DNA of 32,781 nt, from the NCBI GenBank assembly GCA_015488995.1, contig WFMQ01000114.1, positions 1 through 32,781 of the forward strand. The letters run 5' to 3'. The notes beneath the pieces are model-generated. The model saw only the letters and a program-made list of their open reading frames with translations, made no database searches and was not told where the DNA came from. The number at the start of each line of letters is the position of its first letter. Positions within the stretch are counted from its first letter, which is position 1. Below are positions 1-7,665 of this stretch, in pieces. A program made the translations under genes and the position numbers. The stretch is from Nitratifractor sp. Lineage in GTDB: Bacteria; Campylobacterota; Campylobacteria; Campylobacterales; Sulfurovaceae.

Positions 1-165
1 ATCAAGGACTTCAAACTCCCCGCTCCGGCGATGCCCACGTTTGGCGTCAGCTACGAGACCGGACACTGGACACTGGGTGCGACGATGTACATCCACCCTA
101 TCATGAGTCTGACGACCCGCACGATCACCCCCGCCGTGGATCTCTCGGTGGGGTATCGGTTTTGA
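1..165 (+). CDS. C-terminal end of a probable outer-membrane beta-barrel protein (truncated by window start)
   Basis: Frame 1 open from base 1 to TGA at 163-165; reads ...MPTFGVSYETGHWTLGATMYIHPIMSLTTRTITPAVDLSVGYRF*, with a terminal Phe and alternating pattern typical of OMP C-termini. Confidence 0.5.
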   Translation: MKDFKLPAPAMPTFGVSYETGHWTLGATMYIHPIMSLTTRTITPAVDLSVGYRF

Positions 166-215
166 AAAACATGCGCGGCTAATGATTTTTACTATTTACG
201 GATTTGGGCTGAGGC

Positions 216-560
216 TTAGTGATGGTGACCGATGAGCGTCTGTGCCTCGTCGTACCCCACGATCACTTCTCCACCCTCCATCTCCATGACGGGGCGTTTG
301 ATGAGGGTGTTTTCCCGGCAGAGCCACTCCCGCATCCCAGTTGCGTCGAGGTTCATCTCTTTGAGACCGAGCTTACGGTATGTGGTGCTCCGCTTGTTGA
401 ACAATGTTTCGATCGGGACGTGTGCCAGCCACCGGTCGATCGTCTCACACTCTACTGGGGTCTTACGCATATCGACAAAGGTGTAGTCGATGCCGTGTTC
501 TTCGAGAGCCTTGCGTGCTTTACGTACCGTGTCGCAGGTGGTGATGCCGTAGAGTTTCAT
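216..560 (-). CDS. ArsC/Spx/YffB-family thioredoxin-fold protein
   Basis: MKLYGITTCDTVRKARKALEEHGIDYTFVDMRKTP... is characteristic of the ArsC/Spx family. Confidence 0.9.
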   Translation of the reverse strand: MKLYGITTCDTVRKARKALEEHGIDYTFVDMRKTPVECETIDRWLAHVPIETLFNKRSTTYRKLGLKEMNLDATGMREWLCRENTLIKRPVMEMEGGEVIVGYDEAQTLIGHHH

Positions 561-590
561 GGGTAACCTTTGGGATTTTTGGTAGGGATT

Positions 591-1214
591 TTACCCAAAC
601 CACGCTAATCCTATCCCCATCATCACAAACAATGCCCCGGATACCTGATAAAATCCCTTCAGTTTCGCCTCATCTAAAAACCACGCTTTGGTATGGATCG
701 AGAGGTAGCCGTAGGTCATCAGGGACATAAACGAGATGGCCAAAAATGTTCCGGTCATGATCCAAAACTGCATCAGCGTGCTGCGTGCGGGATCCATAAA
801 GAGAGGGAAGATCACGCTGAAGAATAGGATCGGTTTGGGGTTGGTGGCTGCGACGAGGAAGCCCTTGCGAAAGAGAGCCCATTGGTCGTAGCGTTGGTGG
901 TGACCCTTGGCGGCGAGGGTCAGATGGGTGTGGTGGTTGCGCATCTGGCCGATGCCAAGATAGACGAGGTAGGCGCCGCCTGCCCATTTGAGTATGGTGA
1001 AAAAGATGGAGGATGTTTTCAGCAGCACGCCTACGCCGAACATCGCTACGGAGGCCAAGAGTAGGAGCCCGAGGATGTTGCCCAGTGTCGAGTAGAGCAC
1101 GGCTCTTAGATCCATCCGCATGGCATTGTTGATCGCCAGCAGGATAGCCGCACCGGGGCTGGTGATGGTGAGAAAAGCGATGAGGAGGTAGTTGAGGTAA
1201 ATGTCCATACTCAT
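591..1214 (-). CDS. LysE/RhtB-family amino acid exporter
   Basis: About 207 aa polytopic protein with N-terminal TSPGAAILLAINNAMRMDLRAVLYSTLGNILG motif of LysE/RhtB proteins. Confidence 0.88.
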   Translation of the reverse strand: MSMDIYLNYLLIAFLTITSPGAAILLAINNAMRMDLRAVLYSTLGNILGLLLLASVAMFGVGVLLKTSSIFFTILKWAGGAYLVYLGIGQMRNHHTHLTLAAKGHHQRYDQWALFRKGFLVAATNPKPILFFSVIFPLFMDPARSTLMQFWIMTGTFLAISFMSLMTYGYLSIHTKAWFLDEAKLKGFYQVSGALFVMMGIGLAWFG

Positions 1215-1291
1215 TAGTAGTCCTTTTGTATTGACTCATTTATATGGCATTTTAGAGGATTTGTATGCAGACGTATAGGAAAAAATTGCTT

Positions 1292-2038
1292 TTATTTGAC
1301 CTCTTTAGGCGTGTGCCCATAAAATTTCTTGTACGTCTTGATCATATGTGATTGATCGTAAAAACCGCATAAAAGGGCAGCTTCGGCGAGTGAAATTTTT
1401 TGAGCCAGTTTTGCGCGGACGCAGTCAATCCGGAGATTTTGGCGATATTGGTGGGGCGTGCGTCCAAAGGCTTGTTTGAAGCGTCGGAGGAAATGGTACT
1501 TGCTCATGTGAGCTTCACGTGCGACGGCATCGAGATCGATTTCGGGCGAATCGGCATGAGCATGGAGATAGGTACGGGCTTTTTGCAGAATGGGATCGTG
1601 AGAGGTGGGACGTTTGGCTTCGGGAGTCTCATATACATGATGCAATAATAAATGGTCGATGAGAGCGAGGATTAGCCGATCGTTCTTTGCCGTATCCGTT
1701 GTATTGTGCAGGTCTGAGATCATATCGTTGAGGTGAGAATCCTGGATCAGCCGGTGAAATACTACCGGCACTTCGATATCCAGCGAGTGCGCCCGTGCCT
1801 CGATCTGCGTTGTCGGGATCGAGAGGTTCATGTGTACCCACGTACTCATCCGTGTCTCATGGGCTTCAAATGGATGTATTACCCGTACCATCCCCTCGTT
1901 TGCCTCTGCCTTCTCCCCCTCGACAACAAAACGATGCAACCCCTCCAGCACCAACGAGATGGAATACCCATCATGGGCGTGTTGAGGATAGTTTTGGTCA
2001 GTAAAGGAGCTTTTAACGAGGAGGCAGGTGGGTTTCAT
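1292..2038 (-). CDS. AraC-family transcriptional regulator (N-terminal cupin domain plus complete C-terminal double HTH)
   Basis: HAHDGYSISLVLEG cupin motif; C-terminal HMSKYHFLRRFKQAFGRTPHQYRQNLRI and CGFYDQSHMIKTYKKFYGHTPKE. Confidence 0.93.
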   Translation of the reverse strand: MKPTCLLVKSSFTDQNYPQHAHDGYSISLVLEGLHRFVVEGEKAEANEGMVRVIHPFEAHETRMSTWVHMNLSIPTTQIEARAHSLDIEVPVVFHRLIQDSHLNDMISDLHNTTDTAKNDRLILALIDHLLLHHVYETPEAKRPTSHDPILQKARTYLHAHADSPEIDLDAVAREAHMSKYHFLRRFKQAFGRTPHQYRQNLRIDCVRAKLAQKISLAEAALLCGFYDQSHMIKTYKKFYGHTPKEVK

Positions 2039-2115
2039 GGGGGGTATTGTAACAAAATTTTATGACAATTTGACATATTTTCCAAGCAACTTATGCAAGT
2101 GACTATAATAGAGTT

Positions 2116-2499
2116 ATGAAAATTCGGGTTGACAAACATACCCAGAAAGGGTACAATTATATGATATTTATTGAGTCGAAAGTGTTTGAGAAATTGCGTG
2201 CCAAGTACTTTGATGACGAAGAGTACAGGGCATTGCAGACTTTCCTGCTTGAGAGGCCATTGAGCGGTGATGTTATTCCCGGCACCGGAGGATTGCGTAA
2301 GCTACGTTGGTCTGCTGGGGGTAAAGGGAAGCGGGGTGGATTGCGTACGATTTATCTCTATTTGGCGGGGAAAGATCATCTGCATCTTTTGACGGTGTAC
2401 GCCAAGAACGAAGCAAGTGATTTGTCTCCAGATGAGAAAAAGATACTTAAGGGCATCTCGAACAATAGGTCATACCCACAATGGGCTTTGCAGATGTGA
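2116..2499 (+). pseudogene. HigB/RelE-type toxin gene whose 3' end is interrupted by a MITE-like insertion after Leu-Lys; start may be 2116 or 2161
   Basis: FIESKVFEKLRAKYFDDEEYRALQTFLLERPLSGDVIPGTGGLRKLRWSAGGKGKRGGLRTIYLY... matches HigB/RelE-like toxins; C-terminus GISNNRSYPQWALQM is encoded by the inserted element; excision gives ...SPDEKKILKRIVEELKHG*. Confidence 0.85.
2129..2157 (+). promoter_or_regulatory. Consensus sigma70 promoter TTGACA-17-TACAAT with an inverted repeat (TACCC-AGAAA-GGGTA, 2139-2153) in the spacer
   Basis: Exact -35 at 2129-2134 and TACAAT at 2152-2157; candidate autoregulatory operator of the adjacent TA module. Confidence 0.55.
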
Positions 2500-2716
2500 G
2501 ATTTTGCTTGAGGCGCTCAAAGCGTAGCCGTAGCTACGGTGAAGGGAGCATCGAGTGAAAGATCGCGTCTGCAAAGCCCACCCTTCGGGCATCTCCAGCT
2601 TTCGCCCATACTGCGTTATCGCTTCTTGACGTAGCTTTGGCTATGCCTGCGAAGCGATGCCTTGCCTGGACAAAAGCTGGAAATGTTGTGGGTATGACCT
2701 ATTGTTCGAGATGCCC
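2451..2716. mobile_element. MITE-like non-autonomous element, 266 bp, 31-bp perfect terminal inverted repeats, TTAA at both flanks
   Basis: GGGCATCTCGAACAATAGGTCATACCCACAA (2451-2481) is the exact reverse complement of 2686-2716; TTAA at 2447-2450 and 2717-2720; no transposase ORF inside; internal hairpins 2482-2580 and 2595-2680. Confidence 0.9.
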
Positions 2717-2743
2717 TTAAACGGATTGTAGAGGAGTTGAAGC

Positions 2744-3058
2744 ATGGATAAACGAAACCTGTTTGATGAGCTCAAAGTCGGGCTGGAGGATGCCCGACGA
2801 TATGAGGAGAAAAAACTCACACTCAAGACAGTGGCGTTGCCCCCGAGAGAACCGAAGCTCCTTTCGGCAGAGACGATACGGGCTATCCGGGAGAAGTACA
2901 ATATGAGCCGTGCTCTGTTTGCCCATCACTTGCACATCTCCCCCCGAACTCTCGAAAAATGGGAGCAAGGCACCTCCCGCCCCAACGAACAGGCCTCGAC
3001 ACTGCTGGCTTTGACCGATCGGTATCCGGATATGCTGGAGCGGTTGCGGAGTGTTTGA
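2744..3058 (+). CDS. HigA-type XRE antitoxin
   Basis: HTH region LSAETIRAIREKYNMSRALFAHHLHISPRTLEKWEQGTSRPNEQA; located after the toxin gene. Confidence 0.88.
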   Translation: MDKRNLFDELKVGLEDARRYEEKKLTLKTVALPPREPKLLSAETIRAIREKYNMSRALFAHHLHISPRTLEKWEQGTSRPNEQASTLLALTDRYPDMLERLRSV

Positions 3059-3060
3059 GG

Positions 3061-3084
3061 GGACGGGACTGAAGTCCCTGCTCC
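3061..3084 (-). repeat. REP-like palindrome, reverse orientation (GGAGCAGGGACTTCAGTCCCGTCC)
   Basis: GGAG head plus GGGACT..AGTCCC palindrome; forms an inverted pair with 3165-3186. Confidence 0.75.
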
Positions 3085-3164
3085 TGATGGGAAACAGGTA
3101 AGCTACGGTGAATATGTGGTGTGCATTCCATATTTTAGAGACAAAAAGCGAGCAGCGATGTGCA

Positions 3165-3186
3165 GGAGGCGGGACTTCAGTCCCGC
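3165..3186 (+). repeat. REP-like palindrome (GGAG-GCGGGACTTCAGTCCCGC)
   Basis: GGAG head plus 7-bp stem; related to 9739-9760 with compensatory stem changes. Confidence 0.8.
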
Positions 3187-3202
3187 ACAGTGCCCAAGGT
3201 GT

Positions 3203-3826
3203 TTATTGGGTCTTGTTGCCGTCCTTTTTCTGGATCGGAATTACTTTGGCTTGGGTGATGGCACCTTGCTTCTTCTTCAGCGTGATGGTGATGGTGTTGT
3301 CTTTTTGCTCGGCTTTGATGGTCGCGGGGTCGGCATCGGGCGGGAGGGTGAAGCTCTGGGTAGAGCTGCTGCTGGCGAAGCTGATCACTTTTCCGTAGTT
3401 GCCTTTGGTCTGTTCCTGCTTGTTCTGTGACTGGGTGGTGACGGTGAGCATGCCCTTTTCGGATGTGATGTTCACCTTGGCATTTTTGAGATCATGGACA
3501 CGAATGGTGAGTGCGTAGTGATCCCCTTTGTCCTGGAAGCCCGAGCTAAGTACCCCGGATGAGTGGATCAAGTGAGGGGTCTGTATGAGAGCGGGGGTTT
3601 GGAAGTTTTGCCCGAAATTCTGAAACATGGCATCCATCTGCTGCTGCATCCGACGCATCTCTTCCATTTGGACTGCGAAGATTTTGTCCATTTGGGGGAA
3701 AGGATCCGCAGTGAGTGTTGGCTGGGTGTTGGCAGGGGTGGCACTTACTTTTTGTACCGAGACACTGGCGACACCGAGTGCTCCGAGCAGGGCGATGAGT
3801 CCGACGTATTTCAGCGGTTTTTTCAT
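3203..3826 (-). CDS. Exported Hsp20/alpha-crystallin-domain protein
   Basis: N-terminal signal-like MKKPLKYVGLIALLGALGVASVSVQKVSA; alpha-crystallin-like core ALTIRVHDLKNAKVNITSEKGMLTVTTQ ... SFTLPPDADPATIKAEQKDNTITITLKKK. Confidence 0.8.
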   Translation of the reverse strand: MKKPLKYVGLIALLGALGVASVSVQKVSATPANTQPTLTADPFPQMDKIFAVQMEEMRRMQQQMDAMFQNFGQNFQTPALIQTPHLIHSSGVLSSGFQDKGDHYALTIRVHDLKNAKVNITSEKGMLTVTTQSQNKQEQTKGNYGKVISFASSSSTQSFTLPPDADPATIKAEQKDNTITITLKKKQGAITQAKVIPIQKKDGNKTQ

Positions 3827-3968
3827 GATATTCTCCTTGGATTTCGATGCCTTTTTGGCACCGTTATTTGTACTTGAAATTGTAGGAGCGGAAGTTTAAC
3901 CGAAGTAAAATGAGGGCACGGTGGTGCGCTGGCTTATGTGTGGATTTGAACCCGTTTACTCTGATGAT

Positions 3969-3995
3969 AAAATGTTACAATTTGAGTAACATTTT
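3969..3995. promoter_or_regulatory. Perfect 10-bp inverted repeat AAAATGTTAC-AATTTGA-GTAACATTTT upstream of nosZ
   Basis: Arms 3969-3978 and 3986-3995 are exact reverse complements; adjacent to the FNR-like box. Confidence 0.65.
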
Positions 3996-4035
3996 GATGT
4001 ATGTCAAGATTTTTTCTATCAAAATCGACTACAAT
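3994..4035 (+). promoter_or_regulatory. FNR/CRP-family box TTGATGTATGTCAA (3994-4007) with -10 TACAAT (4030-4035); nosZ promoter
   Basis: One mismatch to TTGAT-N4-ATCAA; box centre 29.5 bp upstream of the first -10 base, i.e. about -41.5 from the inferred start site. Confidence 0.7.
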
Positions 4036-4107
4036 TAGTAGTCTGCTTTATAGTCCGTACTAATACTGACGATTAAAGTTGCATTCAAAACTAAACAGGA
4101 GGGAAAC

Positions 4108-6708
4108 ATGAATCATCGATTCAACAAGCTTTCGACACTGCTTCTGGGTACGGCCGTCGCCGCTTCTACAGCGTTTGGCGCATCCGAGCTCGAAAAAGTG
4201 ATGAAAGCACGAGGGTTGAGTCAGCAGGATCTGCTGGCTGCGGCCAAAACCTACACACCGAGCGGTGGACGCGACAAGTATATTGTGTTCAGTTCCGGCG
4301 GACAGTCCGGACAGATTATCGTTTACGGCGTGCCGTCGATGCGGATTCTCAAGTACATCGGTGTCTTCACCCCCGAGCCGTGGCAGGGCTGGGGCTATGA
4401 TGACGACACCAAAGCGATCCTTGCAGAAGGCAACATCCGGGGGCACAAGATCACCTGGGGAGATACCCACCACCCAGCTCTCTCTGAAACCAACGGGCGT
4501 TATGATGGAAAATGGCTCGTCATCAACGACAAGGCCAATCCCCGTTTGGCAGTCATTGATCTGAGTGACTTTGTTACCAAGCAGATCGTCGTCAACCCGG
4601 TCTTCAAATCCGACCACGGTGGTGCCTTCTTCACCCCCAACTCCGAGTATATCCTCGAAGCGTGCCAGTATGCGGCACCTCTCGACAACAACTACCACCC
4701 CATCGATGAGTATGCTGAGACCTACCGTGGTGGTGTGACTGTCTGGAAATTCAACCACGATAAAGGGCGCATCGAACCGAAGAAATCCTTCACCATCGAA
4801 TTGCCCCCCTATATGCAAGATCTCTCCGACTCCGGTAAAGAAGCTTCGGCAGGTTGGGGCTTTACCAACAGTTTCAACTCGGAGATGTACACTGGAGGGA
4901 TCGAAAAAGGTCTCCCCCCTATGGAAGCAGGGATGAGTCGTAACGACACCGACTTCCTCCAAGTCTACAACTGGAAGAAACTCGCCAAACTGGCCGAAGA
5001 TCCCAAAAATGTCAAGGTCATCAACGGAACACGGGTAATCCCCATCGATGTCGCCGTCAAAAACGACGCACTGTTCCTCGTCCCCGAGCCCAAGTCGCCT
5101 CACGGTGTCGATGTCTCTCCTGATGGGAAATACATCGTCGTCTGTGGGAAGCTCGATACTCATGCGACGGTCTATGAGTGGGCCAAAATCAAGAAGTTGA
5201 TCGCCGACAAGAAATTTGTGGGTAAGGATCCCTTTGGTATCCCCATCATTGACCTCAAGGCAGCCGCTCATTGTCAAGCACAACTCGGCCTTGGCCCCCT
5301 CCATAACCAATTTGGAAAAGGGTGGAAAAATGGTGAAATCTATACCTCTCTTTATGTCGATTCTCAAGTCGTCAAATGGAATTACCTGACCTGTAAAGTC
5401 GAAGACCGTCAAAATGTCAACTACAACATCGGTCACCTCTGCGGCATGGAAGGCAAATCGGAAGATCCTCAGGGTGAGTACATCATCGCATTGAACAAGC
5501 TTGCCATCGATCGCTTCAACGAAATCGGGCCTCTGCATCCTCAGAACCACCAGTTGATCGATATTCGTGGCAAGAAAATGCAACTGCTCTACGATATGCC
5601 AATTCCTCTCGGTGAGCCTCACCAGGCGGTTGCCATCCGTGCAAGCAAGCTCCATCCCAAAGTACGCTACAAGATGGGAACCAGTGCCTTCACCGGCAAA
5701 ACCCATGTCGGTAAAACCTTGGCAGGACAAGAGAAGATCGTCCGCAAAGGCAATCACGTCTATGTCTACGGTACCATGGTGCGCTCACACATCAACCCTG
5801 AGCACGTCACGGTCAACAAGGGCGACACGGTTACTTTCTACCTGACCAACCTCGAGCGGGCCGAGGATGAGACCCACGGATTTACCGTGGATCTCTACAA
5901 TGTCCATACCTCACTCGAGCCAGGTAAAACCGTCTCTGTGACCTTCAAAGCCGATATGGAAGGGGTCTTCCCGTACTACTGTACCGAGTTCTGTTCGGCA
6001 CTCCACCTCGAGATGATGGGATACCTGATGGTCAAAGATCCCAACAAAAAGTACGAGGCAGCAGCCAAACTCAAGATGAGCACTATGTCTCCTGAGCAAC
6101 TCAAAAAAGAGTACGACAAAACTGTCGCGACCAACAAAGCGACCGATGCGGTCATCCAGTCCGTCGTCAAGTTCCTCAAAGCCAATCACTTCGAGAAATA
6201 TCCCACCGTCAAAAACCTCGTCACCGATGCCCTCGATCAGTACGGCAAGATTGCTGGACAGAAGAAGAAATCGGACGAAGCCGTCAAAGCGGGTGATCTC
6301 AACAAAGCGACGCTGTTTGAAAACATGATTTGGCAGTACATGGTCAAAACCGCCGATGTCGGTATCCGTGCCAAAGACTTGCTGGTCAAAAAGATCGCAA
6401 CCCCGATGAGCGAAAAAGCCAAAAAAGGGCATGAAGCTTACCTTGAAGGGGGCTGTAACGGCTGTCACGTCATCGGAAAAGTGAGCTCTGGACCGGATCT
6501 GGTCGGAGTACTCCATCGTCACGAAAATGGTGAGAAGTGGGTCAAAGAGTGGATCATGCATCCTGAAAAGATGTACAACAATCCGTACATCAAGTCGATG
6601 ACCAACTACTTCAACCTCCGTATGCCCAACCAAGGCATGAACGAAGAGCAGACCAACGACATCATCGAATACCTCAAATGGATCGATAAAAACGCCAACC
6701 TGTTCTAA
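4108..6708 (+). CDS. nosZ: Nitrous-oxide reductase, clade II, with C-terminal monohaem cytochrome c domain
   Basis: Sec-type signal; FSSGGQSGQIIVYGVPSMR...; CuA region YYCTEFCSALHLEMMGYLMV; C-terminal CNGCH haem motif; RBS AGGAGG upstream. Confidence 0.97.
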   Translation: MNHRFNKLSTLLLGTAVAASTAFGASELEKVMKARGLSQQDLLAAAKTYTPSGGRDKYIVFSSGGQSGQIIVYGVPSMRILKYIGVFTPEPWQGWGYDDDTKAILAEGNIRGHKITWGDTHHPALSETNGRYDGKWLVINDKANPRLAVIDLSDFVTKQIVVNPVFKSDHGGAFFTPNSEYILEACQYAAPLDNNYHPIDEYAETYRGGVTVWKFNHDKGRIEPKKSFTIELPPYMQDLSDSGKEASAGWGFTNSFNSEMYTGGIEKGLPPMEAGMSRNDTDFLQVYNWKKLAKLAEDPKNVKVINGTRVIPIDVAVKNDALFLVPEPKSPHGVDVSPDGKYIVVCGKLDTHATVYEWAKIKKLIADKKFVGKDPFGIPIIDLKAAAHCQAQLGLGPLHNQFGKGWKNGEIYTSLYVDSQVVKWNYLTCKVEDRQNVNYNIGHLCGMEGKSEDPQGEYIIALNKLAIDRFNEIGPLHPQNHQLIDIRGKKMQLLYDMPIPLGEPHQAVAIRASKLHPKVRYKMGTSAFTGKTHVGKTLAGQEKIVRKGNHVYVYGTMVRSHINPEHVTVNKGDTVTFYLTNLERAEDETHGFTVDLYNVHTSLEPGKTVSVTFKADMEGVFPYYCTEFCSALHLEMMGYLMVKDPNKKYEAAAKLKMSTMSPEQLKKEYDKTVATNKATDAVIQSVVKFLKANHFEKYPTVKNLVTDALDQYGKIAGQKKKSDEAVKAGDLNKATLFENMIWQYMVKTADVGIRAKDLLVKKIATPMSEKAKKGHEAYLEGGCNGCHVIGKVSSGPDLVGVLHRHENGEKWVKEWIMHPEKMYNNPYIKSMTNYFNLRMPNQGMNEEQTNDIIEYLKWIDKNANLF

Positions 6709-6716
6709 CCTCAACG

Positions 6717-6749
6717 GTCAGGCTGTCGGGGAGTTTTGTGCCCCCTGAC
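6717..6749 (+). terminator. Hairpin in the nosZ-nosB intercistronic region (possible attenuator or processing site)
   Basis: GTCAGG...GGGG..CCCC...CCTGAC stem immediately after the nosZ stop; no strong U-tract. Confidence 0.35.
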
Positions 6750-6802
6750 ACCCGACCCACTTTCCTCACCCATCACCCATATTATGCTATTGATAGCGGT
6801 TA

Positions 6803-6844
6803 TTGATATGTGTCAATGCATGGTAAGGGTGATTGATGTACAAT
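6803..6844 (+). promoter_or_regulatory. FNR/CRP-family box TTGATATGTGTCAA (6803-6816) with -10 TACAAT (6839-6844); nosB promoter
   Basis: Same half-sites, same spacing and same -10 as the nosZ promoter. Confidence 0.7.
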
Positions 6845-6869
6845 CGATCCGAAATAAAAAGGAGTTACC

Positions 6870-7658
6870 ATGAACAGTTCATTGACCAAGTCTAGGGTCT
6901 TTGCTTTGTTGGCACTGGGTATTTTGTTGTACTTTTTTGTCATACCGGCTGTCTTTACCCACAATGTGGTGGAGATGGTAGCGGCAGACAAAGCCGACAA
7001 AATCTCCCCGATCACCTATAAAGTGTGGGATTACTACCAGAAAGGGCACTATATCAGCCCCGATACCCCCGAAGGGTCTGCCGGTGATCTCAAAAAGATG
7101 ATCGAGAACGACGGGGAGCTCTCTGTCGCGACTGCTCCGATCTGGTACGTCGCGCTCGAAGCGCCCAACTATCCCAAGGAGACCTTCCCCGACGGGATCC
7201 CAGTCTATTACCATTTTGACGGCTTCAGCGGTGATGTCCATGAGATGGAGACGATCAACCACTTCATCGGGATGGATCCGATGGGGCGGGGTGCTCCGTA
7301 CCTGCGGGCTGCGGCACCGTATGCCCTGGTGGGGGTAGCGCTTCTGTTTGTGCTGTTTATCCTGTACAATTCCCGCCTGCTCAATCTGCTGATGCTGATT
7401 CCGGTCTCTCTTCCGTTGATCTTCCTGGGCTTTTATGCCTATTGGCTCTATTGGTTCGGGCACCACATGCACGCGTGGGGAGCGTTCAAGATCAAGCCCT
7501 TCACACCGACGGTCTTCGGGGATGGCAAGGTGGCACAGTTTACCACCCACTCGTATCCTACGATTGGCTTTTGGTTGTTGGTCGCCATTGCCGTATTGAG
7601 TCTCCTTGCGATGGTCTCGCGCAAAAAAGCGATGCAGCAAATGGCTGACGAGAAGTAG
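6870..7658 (+). CDS. nosB: NosB-like membrane protein of the atypical nos cluster
   Basis: Position directly after nosZ and before nosD; N-terminal TM, periplasmic domain, then TM helices. Confidence 0.85.
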   Translation: MNSSLTKSRVFALLALGILLYFFVIPAVFTHNVVEMVAADKADKISPITYKVWDYYQKGHYISPDTPEGSAGDLKKMIENDGELSVATAPIWYVALEAPNYPKETFPDGIPVYYHFDGFSGDVHEMETINHFIGMDPMGRGAPYLRAAAPYALVGVALLFVLFILYNSRLLNLLMLIPVSLPLIFLGFYAYWLYWFGHHMHAWGAFKIKPFTPTVFGDGKVAQFTTHSYPTIGFWLLVAIAVLSLLAMVSRKKAMQQMADEK

Positions 7659-7665
7659 GGGAAAC

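Noticed and set aside
2641-2901. Minus-strand ORF ending in FKGISNNRSYPQHFQ, repeating the toxin C-terminus
   Set aside because: The shared peptide is only the inverted repeat of the MITE read on the other strand; not a gene.
3061-3186. Palindromes interpreted as a plain bidirectional terminator for higA and hsp20
   Set aside because: No U-tracts, and the GGAG heads plus recurrence elsewhere (including inside a coding region) fit REP elements better, although a terminator role is not excluded.
4060-5757. 565-aa minus-strand ORF opposite nosZ
   Set aside because: Antisense shadow of strongly coding nosZ; no recognisable domain, and its frame is open because of nosZ codon bias.
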